A stretch of DNA of 7,742 nt from Candidatus Shapirobacteria bacterium (GCA_003647605.1 QMND01000027.1:1-7742); one strand, 5' to 3'. Shown: positions 1-6,970, counted from the stretch's first letter. Notes: generated from the sequence alone by a model not told the origin. Numbers and translations are program-made.

Positions 1-591
1 TATCTGGGCAGCGGTGTGAGGATTTAGATGTGGCCATTCTTCCTTAAACTCTCCTGTTCTCAAAGAGCACTCACATAACAGCAAATCGGCATTCTCAGAT
101 AGCCTCAGAGCATTCTCACATACTCCTGTATCTGGACAATAGGCAATTGTTTTCCCTTCTATCTCTAAGCGGTATCCGAAGCAGGCAACAGAGTGAAGAA
201 GAAAAAGAGAGGTAAAAGGAAAAGGAGAGTTGTGTCTTCCTTCTTCTATCTCCAGAAGTTCTACCGGGTAAGAGAGTTCAGAGAAAGGAACGGTATAAGG
301 GGAACAAATTACTCTGTTCAAAATCCTGCTCATCCCTTTATATCCATAAATCTTAAGCCCTTGAGGAAAAGTAAACTTATTTAAGGTGTGCAACCCGCTG
401 ATATGGTCAAGATGAAAATGGCTCAGGAAGAGATATATTGGTTTCCTCTGTTTAATAAACCTTCCTACTTTATAAAATCCATCTCCTGCATCCAGAATGA
501 GATAAAACTCTCCTGTTTCTATAAAGATGCAAGTAGTGTTTGCTATGTGTGTATTATACCAGCCATTTGTGCCCAAAAATCTAATCTTCAT
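1..591 (-). CDS. RNase Z-like metallo-beta-lactamase-fold hydrolase (C-terminus cut by window edge)
   Basis: The frame is open from ATG 591 to base 1, giving 197 residues without a stop; perhaps 40-60 C-terminal residues lie outside. The start follows a GAGGAG site 11 nt upstream. Early residues (MKIRFLGTNGWY) match the first strand of the RNase Z/MBL fold. The zinc motif HFHLDH is at residues 58-63; further metal ligands fit H133 (HSVACFGYRLE), D154 (CPDTG) and H192 (HTAAQI). The fold is a di-metal phosphodiesterase or hydrolase, probably cytoplasmic since no signal peptide is seen. Canonical bacterial RNase Z carries an exosite arm for tRNA between the fourth His and the Asp; here that interval is only 21 residues, so the arm is missing. 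I therefore call it RNase Z-like, not tRNase Z. It has its own promoter at 653-681. Fold call is firm; substrate is unknown. Confidence 0.9.
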   Translation of the reverse strand, partial: MKIRFLGTNGWYNTHIANTTCIFIETGEFYLILDAGDGFYKVGRFIKQRKPIYLFLSHFHLDHISGLHTLNKFTFPQGLKIYGYKGMSRILNRVICSPYTVPFSELSYPVELLEIEEGRHNSPFPFTSLFLLHSVACFGYRLEIEGKTIAYCPDTGVCENALRLSENADLLLCECSLRTGEFKEEWPHLNPHTAAQI

Positions 592-652
592 CTTAAAAAA
601 CTCTCCTCTGTTAGAAAAAGGATTCTCTCTACCAAAAGAATTAGGAGGTAAT

Positions 653-681
653 ATTATATCACAAACTTGCTGGTAAAACAA
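653..681 (-). promoter_or_regulatory. Sigma-70 promoter for the RNase Z-like gene
   Basis: On the minus strand, TTGTTT (676-681) is followed by a 17-nt spacer and a perfect TATAAT (653-658). The predicted transcription start is near 646, about 55 nt before the ATG at 591. The -35 box directly abuts the stop codon of the upstream glycosylase gene (682-684), so the hydrolase gene can be transcribed independently of it. Confidence 0.7.
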
Positions 682-1377
682 TTAGGTTTGTCTCGGGAAG
701 TGTTCTTTATTCTCTGAGGAAGTCGAAACTGAGAAACGCCGTAAAGGACAATGCACACAATCAGGGTCTTTTTTCTTGCATATCTCCTTTCCCAAACGAA
801 CAAAAAGGGCGTGAAACTCGTTGAATAACTTTGCTTCCAAAGGGAGATTGTCCATAAATAATCTCTGAATTTCCTCATAATCTGCCTTCTCAGAGACGAG
901 ATTATGGCGAGATAGAATACGGCGGGTATAGGCATCTACCACAAAAACCGGAAGGTTTCCTGCATAAAGCAAGATAGAATCTGCTGTTTCCTTTCCTATA
1001 CCCCTAATCTGAAGAAGTTTCTTTCTCAATATTTCCCTCTCTTCCTTGAACATCTTTCTTAGACTTCCCTGGTAATTAGCAAATAAAAAATCTATAAATG
1101 CCTTTATCTTCTTTGCTTTCTCATTAAAGTAGCCTGCAGGGCGAATTGCTGCTCTCAATTTCTCCATCGAGACCTTCTCTAAGCCCTTTACCGAAAGTAA
1201 ACCTTCTCTTTTAAGATTCTCTATTGCTCTCTCTACATTCCTCCAGGCAGTATTCTGGGTAAGGATTGCTCCTATGCTTATCTCAAGCGGGCTATCTCCT
1301 GGCCACCAATGCTGAGGACCAAATCTTCTGTAAAGGCTATTATAAATACTCAATAACTCCTCTCTGCGCTCCTGCAT
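682..1377 (-). CDS. Endonuclease III/MagIII-like HhH-GPD DNA glycosylase
   Basis: This 231-residue protein is a helix-hairpin-helix GPD base-excision glycosylase. I chose ATG 1377 because GGAGGT lies 7 nt upstream; an in-frame start at 1410 would put that site inside the gene. Visible features are the N-terminal ILTQNTAWRNVERAI helix (38-53), the hairpin QIRGIGKETADSI (123-135) and the catalytic-Asp segment VVDAYTRR (146-153, Asp148). E. coli Nth has its lyase Lys120 in the hairpin as GRKTA; here the aligned residue is Glu130, as in the 3-methyladenine glycosylase MagIII, suggesting a monofunctional glycosylase without AP-lyase activity. The C-terminal iron-sulphur loop has Cys200, Cys207 and Cys210 in the normal C-x6-C-x2-C spacing, but the fourth position is Ser216. 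It lies 125 nt downstream of the cold shock gene, beyond a terminator; no convincing promoter of its own is seen. Family is firm, base specificity unknown. Confidence 0.9.
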   Translation of the reverse strand: MQERREELLSIYNSLYRRFGPQHWWPGDSPLEISIGAILTQNTAWRNVERAIENLKREGLLSVKGLEKVSMEKLRAAIRPAGYFNEKAKKIKAFIDFLFANYQGSLRKMFKEEREILRKKLLQIRGIGKETADSILLYAGNLPVFVVDAYTRRILSRHNLVSEKADYEEIQRLFMDNLPLEAKLFNEFHALFVRLGKEICKKKDPDCVHCPLRRFSVSTSSENKEHFPRQT

Positions 1378-1427
1378 AATTACTACCTCCACCTCAAAAG
1401 GCAAGCACAAAAATTAGATTTGCACTT

Positions 1428-1487
1428 AAAAAATTAAAGGCCGGCTTTACCTTGTCTGTTTATAAAAGAGAAGGCAACCCGGCCTTT
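1428..1487 (-). terminator. Intrinsic terminator of the cold shock gene
   Basis: A 9-bp perfect stem (AAAGGCCGG / CCGGCCTTT; + strand 1436-1444 with 1479-1487) encloses 34 nt. An inner pairing (UUGCCUU with AAGGUAA, including one G-U pair) can lengthen the hairpin. On the minus strand the stem is followed by TTTAATTTTTT, ending about 1428. It begins 15 nt past the cold shock stop codon. The other strand also has a short T-run (1485-1489), so it might act in both directions. Confidence 0.8.
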
Positions 1488-1501
1488 TTCTCCCTTCTGG
1501 G

Positions 1502-1699
1502 TTATAGTTTCACTACATTTACCGCTTGCTCGCCTTTAGGGCCCTGCTCTATGTCAAATTCTACTTCTTGGCCTTCTTCTAAAGACTTAAAGCCTTCACC
1601 CTGAATTGCTTTATAATGCACAAATACATCCTTGCCTGACTCAGGGGTAATGAATCCATAACCCTTCTGGTTACTGAACCATTTAACTCTTCCTCTCAC
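1502..1699 (-). CDS. Cold shock domain protein (CspA family)
   Basis: This 65-residue protein is a complete single cold-shock domain, a five-stranded OB fold that binds single-stranded RNA or DNA and acts as an RNA chaperone. RNP1 is KGYGFI (residues 12-17) and RNP2 is VFVHY (25-29), following the family opening [12 protein letters not shown] set the start at GTG 1699, 8 nt after AGGAGG. An upstream in-frame GTG at 1708 overlaps that ribosome-binding site and is unlikely. It is a single-gene unit: a consensus promoter 37 nt upstream and a strong terminator 15 nt downstream. The predicted 5' leader is only about 30 nt, much shorter than the long thermosensing leader of E. coli cspA, so cold induction by leader refolding is not evident and constitutive expression is plausible. 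Confidence 0.96.
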   Translation of the reverse strand: MRGRVKWFSNQKGYGFITPESGKDVFVHYKAIQGEGFKSLEEGQEVEFDIEQGPKGEQAVNVVKL

Positions 1700-1735
1700 C
1701 TTTCTCACCTCCTTTTTTCTAAATTTCCTTCCTTA

Positions 1736-1764
1736 ACTATACACCAACCTTCTCTATTTGTCAA
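1736..1764 (-). promoter_or_regulatory. Consensus sigma-70 promoter for the cold shock gene
   Basis: The minus strand has a perfect -35 TTGACA (1759-1764), a 17-nt spacer and a -10 TATAGT (1736-1741, 5 of 6 matches). The predicted start is near 1729, leaving about 30 nt before the GTG at 1699. The palindromic element at 1794-1816 lies 29 nt upstream of the -35 box. Confidence 0.85.
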
Positions 1765-1793
1765 TAACTTTCTCCCTCCTGTTATCTCCACCG

Positions 1794-1816
1794 ATTTCCA
1801 CCCCAGGGGTGGAAAT
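1794..1816. repeat. Palindromic repeat element, copy 1 (11-bp arms)
   Basis: A perfect inverted repeat: arm ATTTCCACCCC (1794-1804), central A (1805), arm GGGGTGGAAAT (1806-1816). All 23 bases recur at 7620-7642 in the second copy. It lies between the deacetylase stop (1836) and the cold shock promoter. Nearby are extra partial units: TTTCCAC recurs on the minus strand at 1821-1827 and GGTGGA shortly past the other arm. Neither strand has a U-run after the hairpin, so it is not a classical intrinsic terminator. It may be a REP-like element, a protein-binding site or a 3'-end hairpin. Confidence 0.85.
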
Positions 1817-1835
1817 TATGAGTGGAAACTACCGC

Positions 1836-2951
1836 TCAGGGGTGAAGACAATCCATAGTTCTCCAGTACTTCCTTAACATCTTCTTTATCGCTCGAATCA
1901 TCTCTTTTGTCTGCTCTAACCTGAAATTGGCAGGAGGAGGAGATTCTTCTTTCATATCGCTCAAATCTATGTTTATATTAAGCGAACCAGAAAGTAAAGC
2001 CGACCAGAGGAAGGGAAGGGTATTTAAGTTATACCCTGAGGCTAAAAGTTCTACACTTTTGCCTCCACAGAGTTCTTCTGCCATCTCTCGCACATACCTT
2101 CCTATCATCTTAAATCCCTTAAGGGTCAATCCTAAATTTGTTAATTCATCTTTATAGTGAGGATCAGAACCTCCGTATCTAATAATAATCTCGGGTCTAA
2201 ATTCTTTGCTCAAAGGAAGAATTATCTCCTCAAAAACATAAGAATAGGCATCGTTGCTTGCTCCTACTGGCAAAGGAAGGTTTACAGTAAAACCTTCCCC
2301 TTCCCCCTCACCGAGTTCATAGATAAAACCTGTTCCTGGATAAAGGGTATGAGGGTCCTGATGAATATCAATAAACAAGACATCAGGGTCTTTATAAAAT
2401 ATTTCCTTTGTCCCATTTCCTGCGTGCGCATCGGTATCCAAAACCAGAATCCTGCTTAAGTTATACCTCTGTTTCAAGTTCTTTACGCAGATAGCAACAT
2501 CGTTATAAAAACAAAAACCCTCTCCATAACTTGGACGAGCATGATGCAAACCACCTCCCACACCTATTGCTTTAGAAAACCTTCCTTGAGCCACCACTTC
2601 TCCCGCTGCTAAAGAACAACCTACAATCGCTCTTGCTCCTTTCTCTATTCCCTTAGGAATATACCCGCTGAGGTGGCTAAGATTATCTGAACTCACATAG
2701 GTAAGGATATGAGGAAAAACCATCCCTTCTGAAGCAGACTTGATTATCTTAATATACTCTCTACTATGCACTAACTCTATTATCTCATCAGAAGGCAACT
2801 CTGGTTCAATTATCTCAAATCTTTGAGCAAACCCTTTTATCCTTTGGCGAAAGAAATTTAGAAAAAGAGTAAATCTGTCTTTGCTAAAGGGATGTCCCTC
2901 TTCAAAATTATAGGCTTTTAATTCGGGATGATAGAGAAGAGCAGTTTTCAT
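1836..2951 (-). CDS. AcuC-like histone deacetylase-superfamily protein
   Basis: This 371-residue protein is a zinc-dependent deacetylase of the arginase/deacetylase fold; bacterial members remove acetyl groups from proteins such as acetyl-CoA synthetase or from polyamines and other small molecules. The His-His dyad is in GGGLHHARPSYGEGF (H136/H137). Zinc ligands fit D174 and H176 in DTDAHAGNGT and D263 in GGSDPH, and the transition-state Tyr is Y307 in SGYNL, so all catalytic positions are present. Length is close to AcuC (about 380). I use ATG 2951; a GTG directly before it (2954) is also possible. No clear Shine-Dalgarno is present in the 48-nt gap after the UDG gene, so translation may depend on the operon mRNA context. 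It is the last gene of the four-gene operon. The last few codons resemble a degraded half of the adjacent palindrome. Substrate is not determinable. Confidence 0.93.
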   Translation of the reverse strand: MKTALLYHPELKAYNFEEGHPFSKDRFTLFLNFFRQRIKGFAQRFEIIEPELPSDEIIELVHSREYIKIIKSASEGMVFPHILTYVSSDNLSHLSGYIPKGIEKGARAIVGCSLAAGEVVAQGRFSKAIGVGGGLHHARPSYGEGFCFYNDVAICVKNLKQRYNLSRILVLDTDAHAGNGTKEIFYKDPDVLFIDIHQDPHTLYPGTGFIYELGEGEGEGFTVNLPLPVGASNDAYSYVFEEIILPLSKEFRPEIIIRYGGSDPHYKDELTNLGLTLKGFKMIGRYVREMAEELCGGKSVELLASGYNLNTLPFLWSALLSGSLNINIDLSDMKEESPPPANFRLEQTKEMIRAIKKMLRKYWRTMDCLHP

Positions 2952-2999
2952 CACTGAATTTTTTCAATCTTAGATTCCAAAATAAAGATTTGTTCTCAA

Positions 3000-3674
3000 T
3001 TACAACAACTTCTGCAACTCCCTTTTTAACCTTTTCATATCCTCCCAGAAAGGTATTTTGCCCTGAGGATTGCGGAGAAGATAAGCAGGATGAAAAGTGG
3101 GAAGCAGTTTTATTCCTTGATAAGAGTAAATCTTGCCTCTCAATTGAGAGATGGAAGAAGAAGTAGAGAGCAGGGCATGGGCAGCAAATTTTCCTAAAGC
3201 ACAAATTATGCGTGGCTGGATTATTCTTATTTGTTCTTCAAGATAAGGAAAACAGTTGGCTATCTCCTGGGGAAGAGGATTGCGGTTGTGGGGAGGGCGA
3301 CATTTCAGAACATTAGTAATATATACTTCTTCTCTCTTCAGCCCTATGGCTTCAATGGCTCGAGTAAGAAGTATTCCTGCACTTCCTACAAAAGGCTTTC
3401 CTTGCTTATCTTCCTCCTCGCCCGGAGCCTCTCCAACAAACAGAATCAAAGCATTAGGGGCTCCTTCCCCAAACACACACTGTCTCCTACTCTGAGCAAG
3501 AGCACACCTTTGACATCGATAGACACTTTGGGAAAGGGTTTTTAAAGCAAGAGAAGAAAAGAGGACAGAAAACTCCTTTTTCAGCGAAGGAGAAAAGATT
3601 TCCAACACCCCTCCCATCTTTTCTCCTTCCAGGAAGGTTATTAAAGACTGAATTATCTTTCTCTCTTCTATCAA
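3000..3674 (-). CDS. Family 4-type uracil-DNA glycosylase with [4Fe-4S] cluster
   Basis: This protein excises uracil from DNA in base-excision repair. Of its 224 residues, 54-57 (CQRC), C125 and C141 match the four cluster cysteines of thermophile-type UDGs in spacing (3, 68, 16). The active-site motif GEAPGEEEDKQGKPFVG is at 81-97, NVLKCRPPHNRNP at 121-133, and the HPAYLLR motif at 195-201. The listed start is a TTG (3672-3674) that overlaps the upstream HD-GYP stop as TTGA, preceded by AAAGGA. An ATG at 3617 (residue 20) has a better GGAG site 5 nt upstream and would give 205 residues. I prefer the longer form because residues 3-21 resemble the N-terminal helix ending in a K-x-MG motif common in longer family members. 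Both starts may be used. It is the third gene of the operon. Confidence 0.92.
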   Translation of the reverse strand: MIEERKIIQSLITFLEGEKMGGVLEIFSPSLKKEFSVLFSSLALKTLSQSVYRCQRCALAQSRRQCVFGEGAPNALILFVGEAPGEEEDKQGKPFVGSAGILLTRAIEAIGLKREEVYITNVLKCRPPHNRNPLPQEIANCFPYLEEQIRIIQPRIICALGKFAAHALLSTSSSISQLRGKIYSYQGIKLLPTFHPAYLLRNPQGKIPFWEDMKRLKRELQKLL

Positions 3675-5710
3675 TCTTTATTCCTTTTATCTTGTTTTTC
3701 CCTTCCTTTCAAAAAAGCCTCCACTACCTGGGGATCAAACTGTCTTCCACTTTCCTTCCTCAGTTCTTTGTAAGCCTGTTCAGGAGGAAAAGCAGGACGA
3801 TAGGCACGGTCAGTGGTCATAGCGTCATAGGCATCGGCTACTGCTAATATACGAGCAATCTTGGGAATCTCCTGACCGGCTAACCCTGAAGGATAACCTC
3901 TTCCATCCCAACGTTCGTGATGATGCAGAATTCCCTTGATAACCTCCCTGTCCATATCGCGTATCTGGCTAATAATCTCTGCACTCTTGACCGGATGTTC
4001 CTTAATTATCCTGAACTCCTCCTCTGTCAACTTGCCAGGTTTGTGTAAAATGGAATCTGGAATGCCCACCTTTCCTACATCATGCATAAGTCCTGCATAA
4101 TGCACCTTCTCTTGCAATTCAAATACATTGCGAAAAGAGGGAGTATCTTTCAACTTCTCTACGATCTCCTCTGCATATTTAGTAACCCTTTCACTGTGTC
4201 CACTGGTATAAGGGTCTTTTGCTTCGGTCGCTTTAACCAAAGCAGCAATTGCATCCACAGTAAGTTCATCCTTCTCCTGCTGGATCTGAAGGTTATTGAT
4301 TACCGTAGCAGTATGATTAGCCAGAGACTGAAGCAGATCAAGATCCTCCTGAGTATACATATCTCCTGAAGCCCTGGCACCTAAGATTAGACCTCCCTGC
4401 AATTCCTTTTTCAAAAATGCGGGGATGCACACATTGGCATTTAACTTTTCCATCTCATCTACCAGTTCTTCCATCCTTCTCTGCTCTTCCCTTCTGTAAG
4501 CAAAATTCTCTGTCTGAAGACGATACTTCAGTTCTTCATAAACTACGGGCTTCCCTTCTCTCAAAAGCCACTGGATTAAACAGTTATTACCTCCAATTCT
4601 CTTTGTGGTTATCTTTCTTTTTCCGCGTGAAATTTTAATGTCAAAATAGTTTTTCTTTTTATTTTTGATAAAGATAGCAATGTGGTCGGGTATAAGGGTG
4701 TCGGAGATAACCTTGGTAGCCATTACCAGCAGACTTCGCAGATTTTTAACCCTGCTGAGGTCTTTGCTTGCCTCCTTCAAGACCTCGCGGTATTCATAGT
4801 GTTGATGAAAGATATGTCTATCTGCAAATCTCTGCAAACTAATCTGTAAGGGGCGAAAGATGGCAGTGATGAGAAGAACAGAGACAAGAGAAAGGAGCCA
4901 TTGACGAGTGGCAAAAAGTTTTTCAAAATACTGTTGACCACAAAAAGTAATCAAAGCCACTACTCCCACCATAAATCCTGTTAGAATTCCATAAACTACT
5001 GTTTTTCGGAGGAGAATATAGATATCCATTAAACGATACCTGACAATAGCATAGGTAATAATCAGGACAAAACATATCTCAAAACTAAAACCGAAGGGAT
5101 AAAATTCTATACCATATTTAGGGATATAATCAATTGCTCCTATAAGCGCTACAAAATAGGCAATCAAAACATATTTCATTCTTATACCCTCTAAAGGATT
5201 TCCTTCATAAACCTTTTTTTTATTATAAAGATAAAAATTATATCCCAAAAGCCAAACTCCTCGGAGATAGATAGCAAAGAATATTAGCAGATAGAAAGGA
5301 TGCAATACTGCTGCTTTTGAGTAATATCCAAAGAAATATTTATATGAGCCATTTAGAAAAAGATCAGTGAATAAAAAGAAAGGCATAAATAAAAACATTA
5401 TGAGATAAAAAAGCTTAATTAATGCTCTTTCTTTTGGAGTATTTACCTTAAGAAAATTAACTGCAAAATGATAAAATGTGGGAGCGGTAAACATTGCACT
5501 TATACAGGCGATATGAGAAAAAATAGTTCCTATTGTAGAGTTATTAACTATATAAGCCACCGTATAACTACCCAACCAAAGAATAACGCTTACACAACAT
5601 AACTCAAAGGAAAAAACAAGTGGTGAGCGTCTGCACTTAAGAAAAACAAATAAACAGATAAATATAAAAAAAATAGCTCCTACTAAAGGAGGTAGAAAAT
5701 AAAGCTTCAT
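3671..5710 (-). CDS. Membrane-anchored 7TM-GAF-HD-GYP protein (likely cyclic-di-GMP phosphodiesterase)
   Basis: This 679-residue protein has three parts. Residues 1 to about 290 contain eight or nine hydrophobic segments resembling the 7TM sensor region of some histidine kinases, ending in RPLQISLQRFADRHIF and an amphipathic linker. Residues about 320-475 look like a GAF domain. Residues about 485-670 form an HD-GYP domain with H505 (HSERV), H543-D544 (MHDVGK), H572 (EHP), HHHERWDGRGYP (596-607) and D626 (ADAYDAMT), so metal-ligand and GYP residues are intact. HD-GYP enzymes hydrolyse cyclic-di-GMP to pGpG or GMP, and some act on related dinucleotides. The output domain would be cytoplasmic and the sensor in the inner membrane. 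Its ATG overlaps the upstream stop by 4 nt (ATGA) and its stop overlaps the UDG start, so it is translationally coupled on both sides. The signal sensed is unknown. Confidence 0.94.
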   Translation of the reverse strand: MKLYFLPPLVGAIFFIFICLFVFLKCRRSPLVFSFELCCVSVILWLGSYTVAYIVNNSTIGTIFSHIACISAMFTAPTFYHFAVNFLKVNTPKERALIKLFYLIMFLFMPFFLFTDLFLNGSYKYFFGYYSKAAVLHPFYLLIFFAIYLRGVWLLGYNFYLYNKKKVYEGNPLEGIRMKYVLIAYFVALIGAIDYIPKYGIEFYPFGFSFEICFVLIITYAIVRYRLMDIYILLRKTVVYGILTGFMVGVVALITFCGQQYFEKLFATRQWLLSLVSVLLITAIFRPLQISLQRFADRHIFHQHYEYREVLKEASKDLSRVKNLRSLLVMATKVISDTLIPDHIAIFIKNKKKNYFDIKISRGKRKITTKRIGGNNCLIQWLLREGKPVVYEELKYRLQTENFAYRREEQRRMEELVDEMEKLNANVCIPAFLKKELQGGLILGARASGDMYTQEDLDLLQSLANHTATVINNLQIQQEKDELTVDAIAALVKATEAKDPYTSGHSERVTKYAEEIVEKLKDTPSFRNVFELQEKVHYAGLMHDVGKVGIPDSILHKPGKLTEEEFRIIKEHPVKSAEIISQIRDMDREVIKGILHHHERWDGRGYPSGLAGQEIPKIARILAVADAYDAMTTDRAYRPAFPPEQAYKELRKESGRQFDPQVVEAFLKGREKQDKRNKD

Positions 5711-6762
5711 TTTCTTATCTCTACCTGTCTCCCATAGCTCATAAATTCTATTAATTCAAACCCGTGCTTATCTCCCAATTTCTCTATTTCCTCTACTCTT
5801 TTTTCGCTAACATTTGCTCCCATTGAATAGGATTCGTACCTTTCTTCTAAGGCGAGTATCATTGTCTCTGCCATACAAGCATAGCACAAACCCGGAGGTA
5901 AGCCGAAATAGAAATGAAAGTCGGGATTTCCGGGAGGACGAACAATACCAGCGTCTATTACTAAAATATCCTTGCGGGATTCTGCACATTTCTGAGAAAT
6001 ATTTCGCGGAAGAGAAACATCAAAAACAATTGCCCCTGGCTTTAGAAAGGAAACATCTACTATCTCATAAGGGGTATTGGTGGTGGTAATCACGATATCC
6101 GCTTCTTTTATTCCTTCTGACACATTAGTAGTAATAACTATTTCTGCTAAATCTTTCTTTAAAGTTTGGGCTAAATTTTTTAACCTTTGCTCATTTCTAG
6201 CAATCAAGTAAAGATATCCTACTCTCTTGCTAAAAATCTTGCTACAAATTTTGCCAATAGATCCTGTTGCTCCTACAATGGCTATCTTCAAGCTACTCAA
6301 ATCTCTCCCTATCTTCTCTGCAATTTTAATAATTGACTTCTTGACTATAGCGACAGAATAATTTCTTCCTGTCGTTATTGGAACATTTAGGGCTTTCCGT
6401 AGATACATACCTCTTTTATCTATTTGAGGAAGGTAAGCTTCTAATCCTATTATCTTAGCCTTTAATTTCTCTTGAGCAAATTTTACTGTTTTGATAAGTT
6501 TATTCACAAGATACGCTTGAGATGAACTCAATATTTGTTCAGGTAAGAGTATATAAGAAATAAGAGCACCTTTGATTTTTTTATTGGTGTCTTTTGAATA
6601 AATTCCTGTAATTATAGAGCACTTAAAAGGAGGAACCCAGTGTAATATTCTTTTAACAATAGAATCCCTCTTTCTCTTTAGACCATCTTCAAATGCCTCT
6701 GATAAAAGTTGAAGATTTAAAGGATGTATTACACATGCAAAATCAACCTCTTCTCTTTTCAT
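5707..6762 (-). CDS. COG5322-type oxidoreductase related to long-chain acyl-ACP reductase
   Basis: This 351-residue protein resembles the family that includes cyanobacterial aldehyde-forming acyl-ACP reductase, which reduces acyl-ACP to fatty aldehyde with NADPH. I start it at ATG 6762 because GGGAGG lies 5 nt upstream; the in-frame ATG at 6780 has no such site. An N-terminal domain (about 1-125) begins with CVIHPLN and contains VPPFKCSIITGIYS. It is followed by TTGRNYSVAIV and a Rossmann motif VGATGSIG (163-170). The C-terminal part has PPGNPDFHFYFGLP and CYACMAETM (293-301), where C293 and C296 are the candidate catalytic cysteines; I cannot say which aligns with the cyanobacterial one. No aldehyde-deformylating oxygenase is present in this window. 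It is the first gene of the operon, overlapping the HD-GYP start by 4 nt. Family similarity is good; the substrate is inferred, and shikimate-dehydrogenase-like or amino-acid-dehydrogenase annotations are likely alternatives. Confidence 0.82.
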   Translation of the reverse strand: MKREEVDFACVIHPLNLQLLSEAFEDGLKRKRDSIVKRILHWVPPFKCSIITGIYSKDTNKKIKGALISYILLPEQILSSSQAYLVNKLIKTVKFAQEKLKAKIIGLEAYLPQIDKRGMYLRKALNVPITTGRNYSVAIVKKSIIKIAEKIGRDLSSLKIAIVGATGSIGKICSKIFSKRVGYLYLIARNEQRLKNLAQTLKKDLAEIVITTNVSEGIKEADIVITTTNTPYEIVDVSFLKPGAIVFDVSLPRNISQKCAESRKDILVIDAGIVRPPGNPDFHFYFGLPPGLCYACMAETMILALEERYESYSMGANVSEKRVEEIEKLGDKHGFELIEFMSYGRQVEIRK

Positions 6763-6800
6763 CTTATCCTCCCGTGGCATTTCTTTTTAATGAAAGGCAA

Positions 6801-6855
6801 AGTATATTTTTAGATCTCCTAAAAACTTTTTACAATTATTTGTAAAAGTTTTTAG
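6801..6855 (-). promoter_or_regulatory. AT-rich inverted repeat and weak promoter candidate ahead of the four-gene operon
   Basis: An inverted repeat pairs CTAAAAACTTTTTACA (6819-6834) with TGTAAAAGTTTTTAG (6841-6855) across a 6-nt ATTATT centre, with a single-base length difference. No T-run follows it, and its low GC makes a terminator unlikely. A weak promoter overlaps it: TTGTAA (6830-6835), 17-nt spacer, TAAAAA (6807-6812), next to TATACT (6801-6806). The layout would suit a dimeric repressor site over the -35 region of the operon. The rest of the 6763-6970 gap is AT-rich with no gene I can support. Confidence 0.4.
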
Positions 6856-6970
6856 AAAGTTTGCAAAATAAAAAGAATAGCCAACTTGAGGATAAAGATA
6901 GTTAAAATTATTTTCTCGAAATTAAACCTTCCTTTATACTCTATAATTTGTTAAGAAATATAGTCTCTTT

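Noticed and set aside
193..651. Two + strand frames of 63 and 87 codons
   Set aside because: Both lie opposite the well-supported RNase Z-like gene, which has conserved metal motifs and its own promoter; their translations are basic, low-complexity shadow-like sequence.
654..935. 93-codon alternative minus-strand frame at the 3' end of the glycosylase, considered as a frameshifted source of the missing fourth cluster cysteine
   Set aside because: It gives no Cys at the expected spacing after CVHC and no homologous C-terminus, so a frameshift does not explain the Ser.
1794..1816. Palindrome copy 1 as an intrinsic terminator of the operon
   Set aside because: No T-run follows on the minus strand (CGGTGGAGATAAC instead), and the loop would be only about 3 nt.
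2908..3204. 98-codon minus-strand frame bridging the UDG and deacetylase genes
   Set aside because: It is out of frame with both genes and overlaps the UDG C-terminus including HPAYLLR; no family resemblance.
3231..3545. Overlapping + strand frames of 104 and 79 codons
   Set aside because: They are antisense to the UDG motif region (GEAPGEEED, iron-sulphur cysteines); they have no recognisable domain and no supporting promoter.
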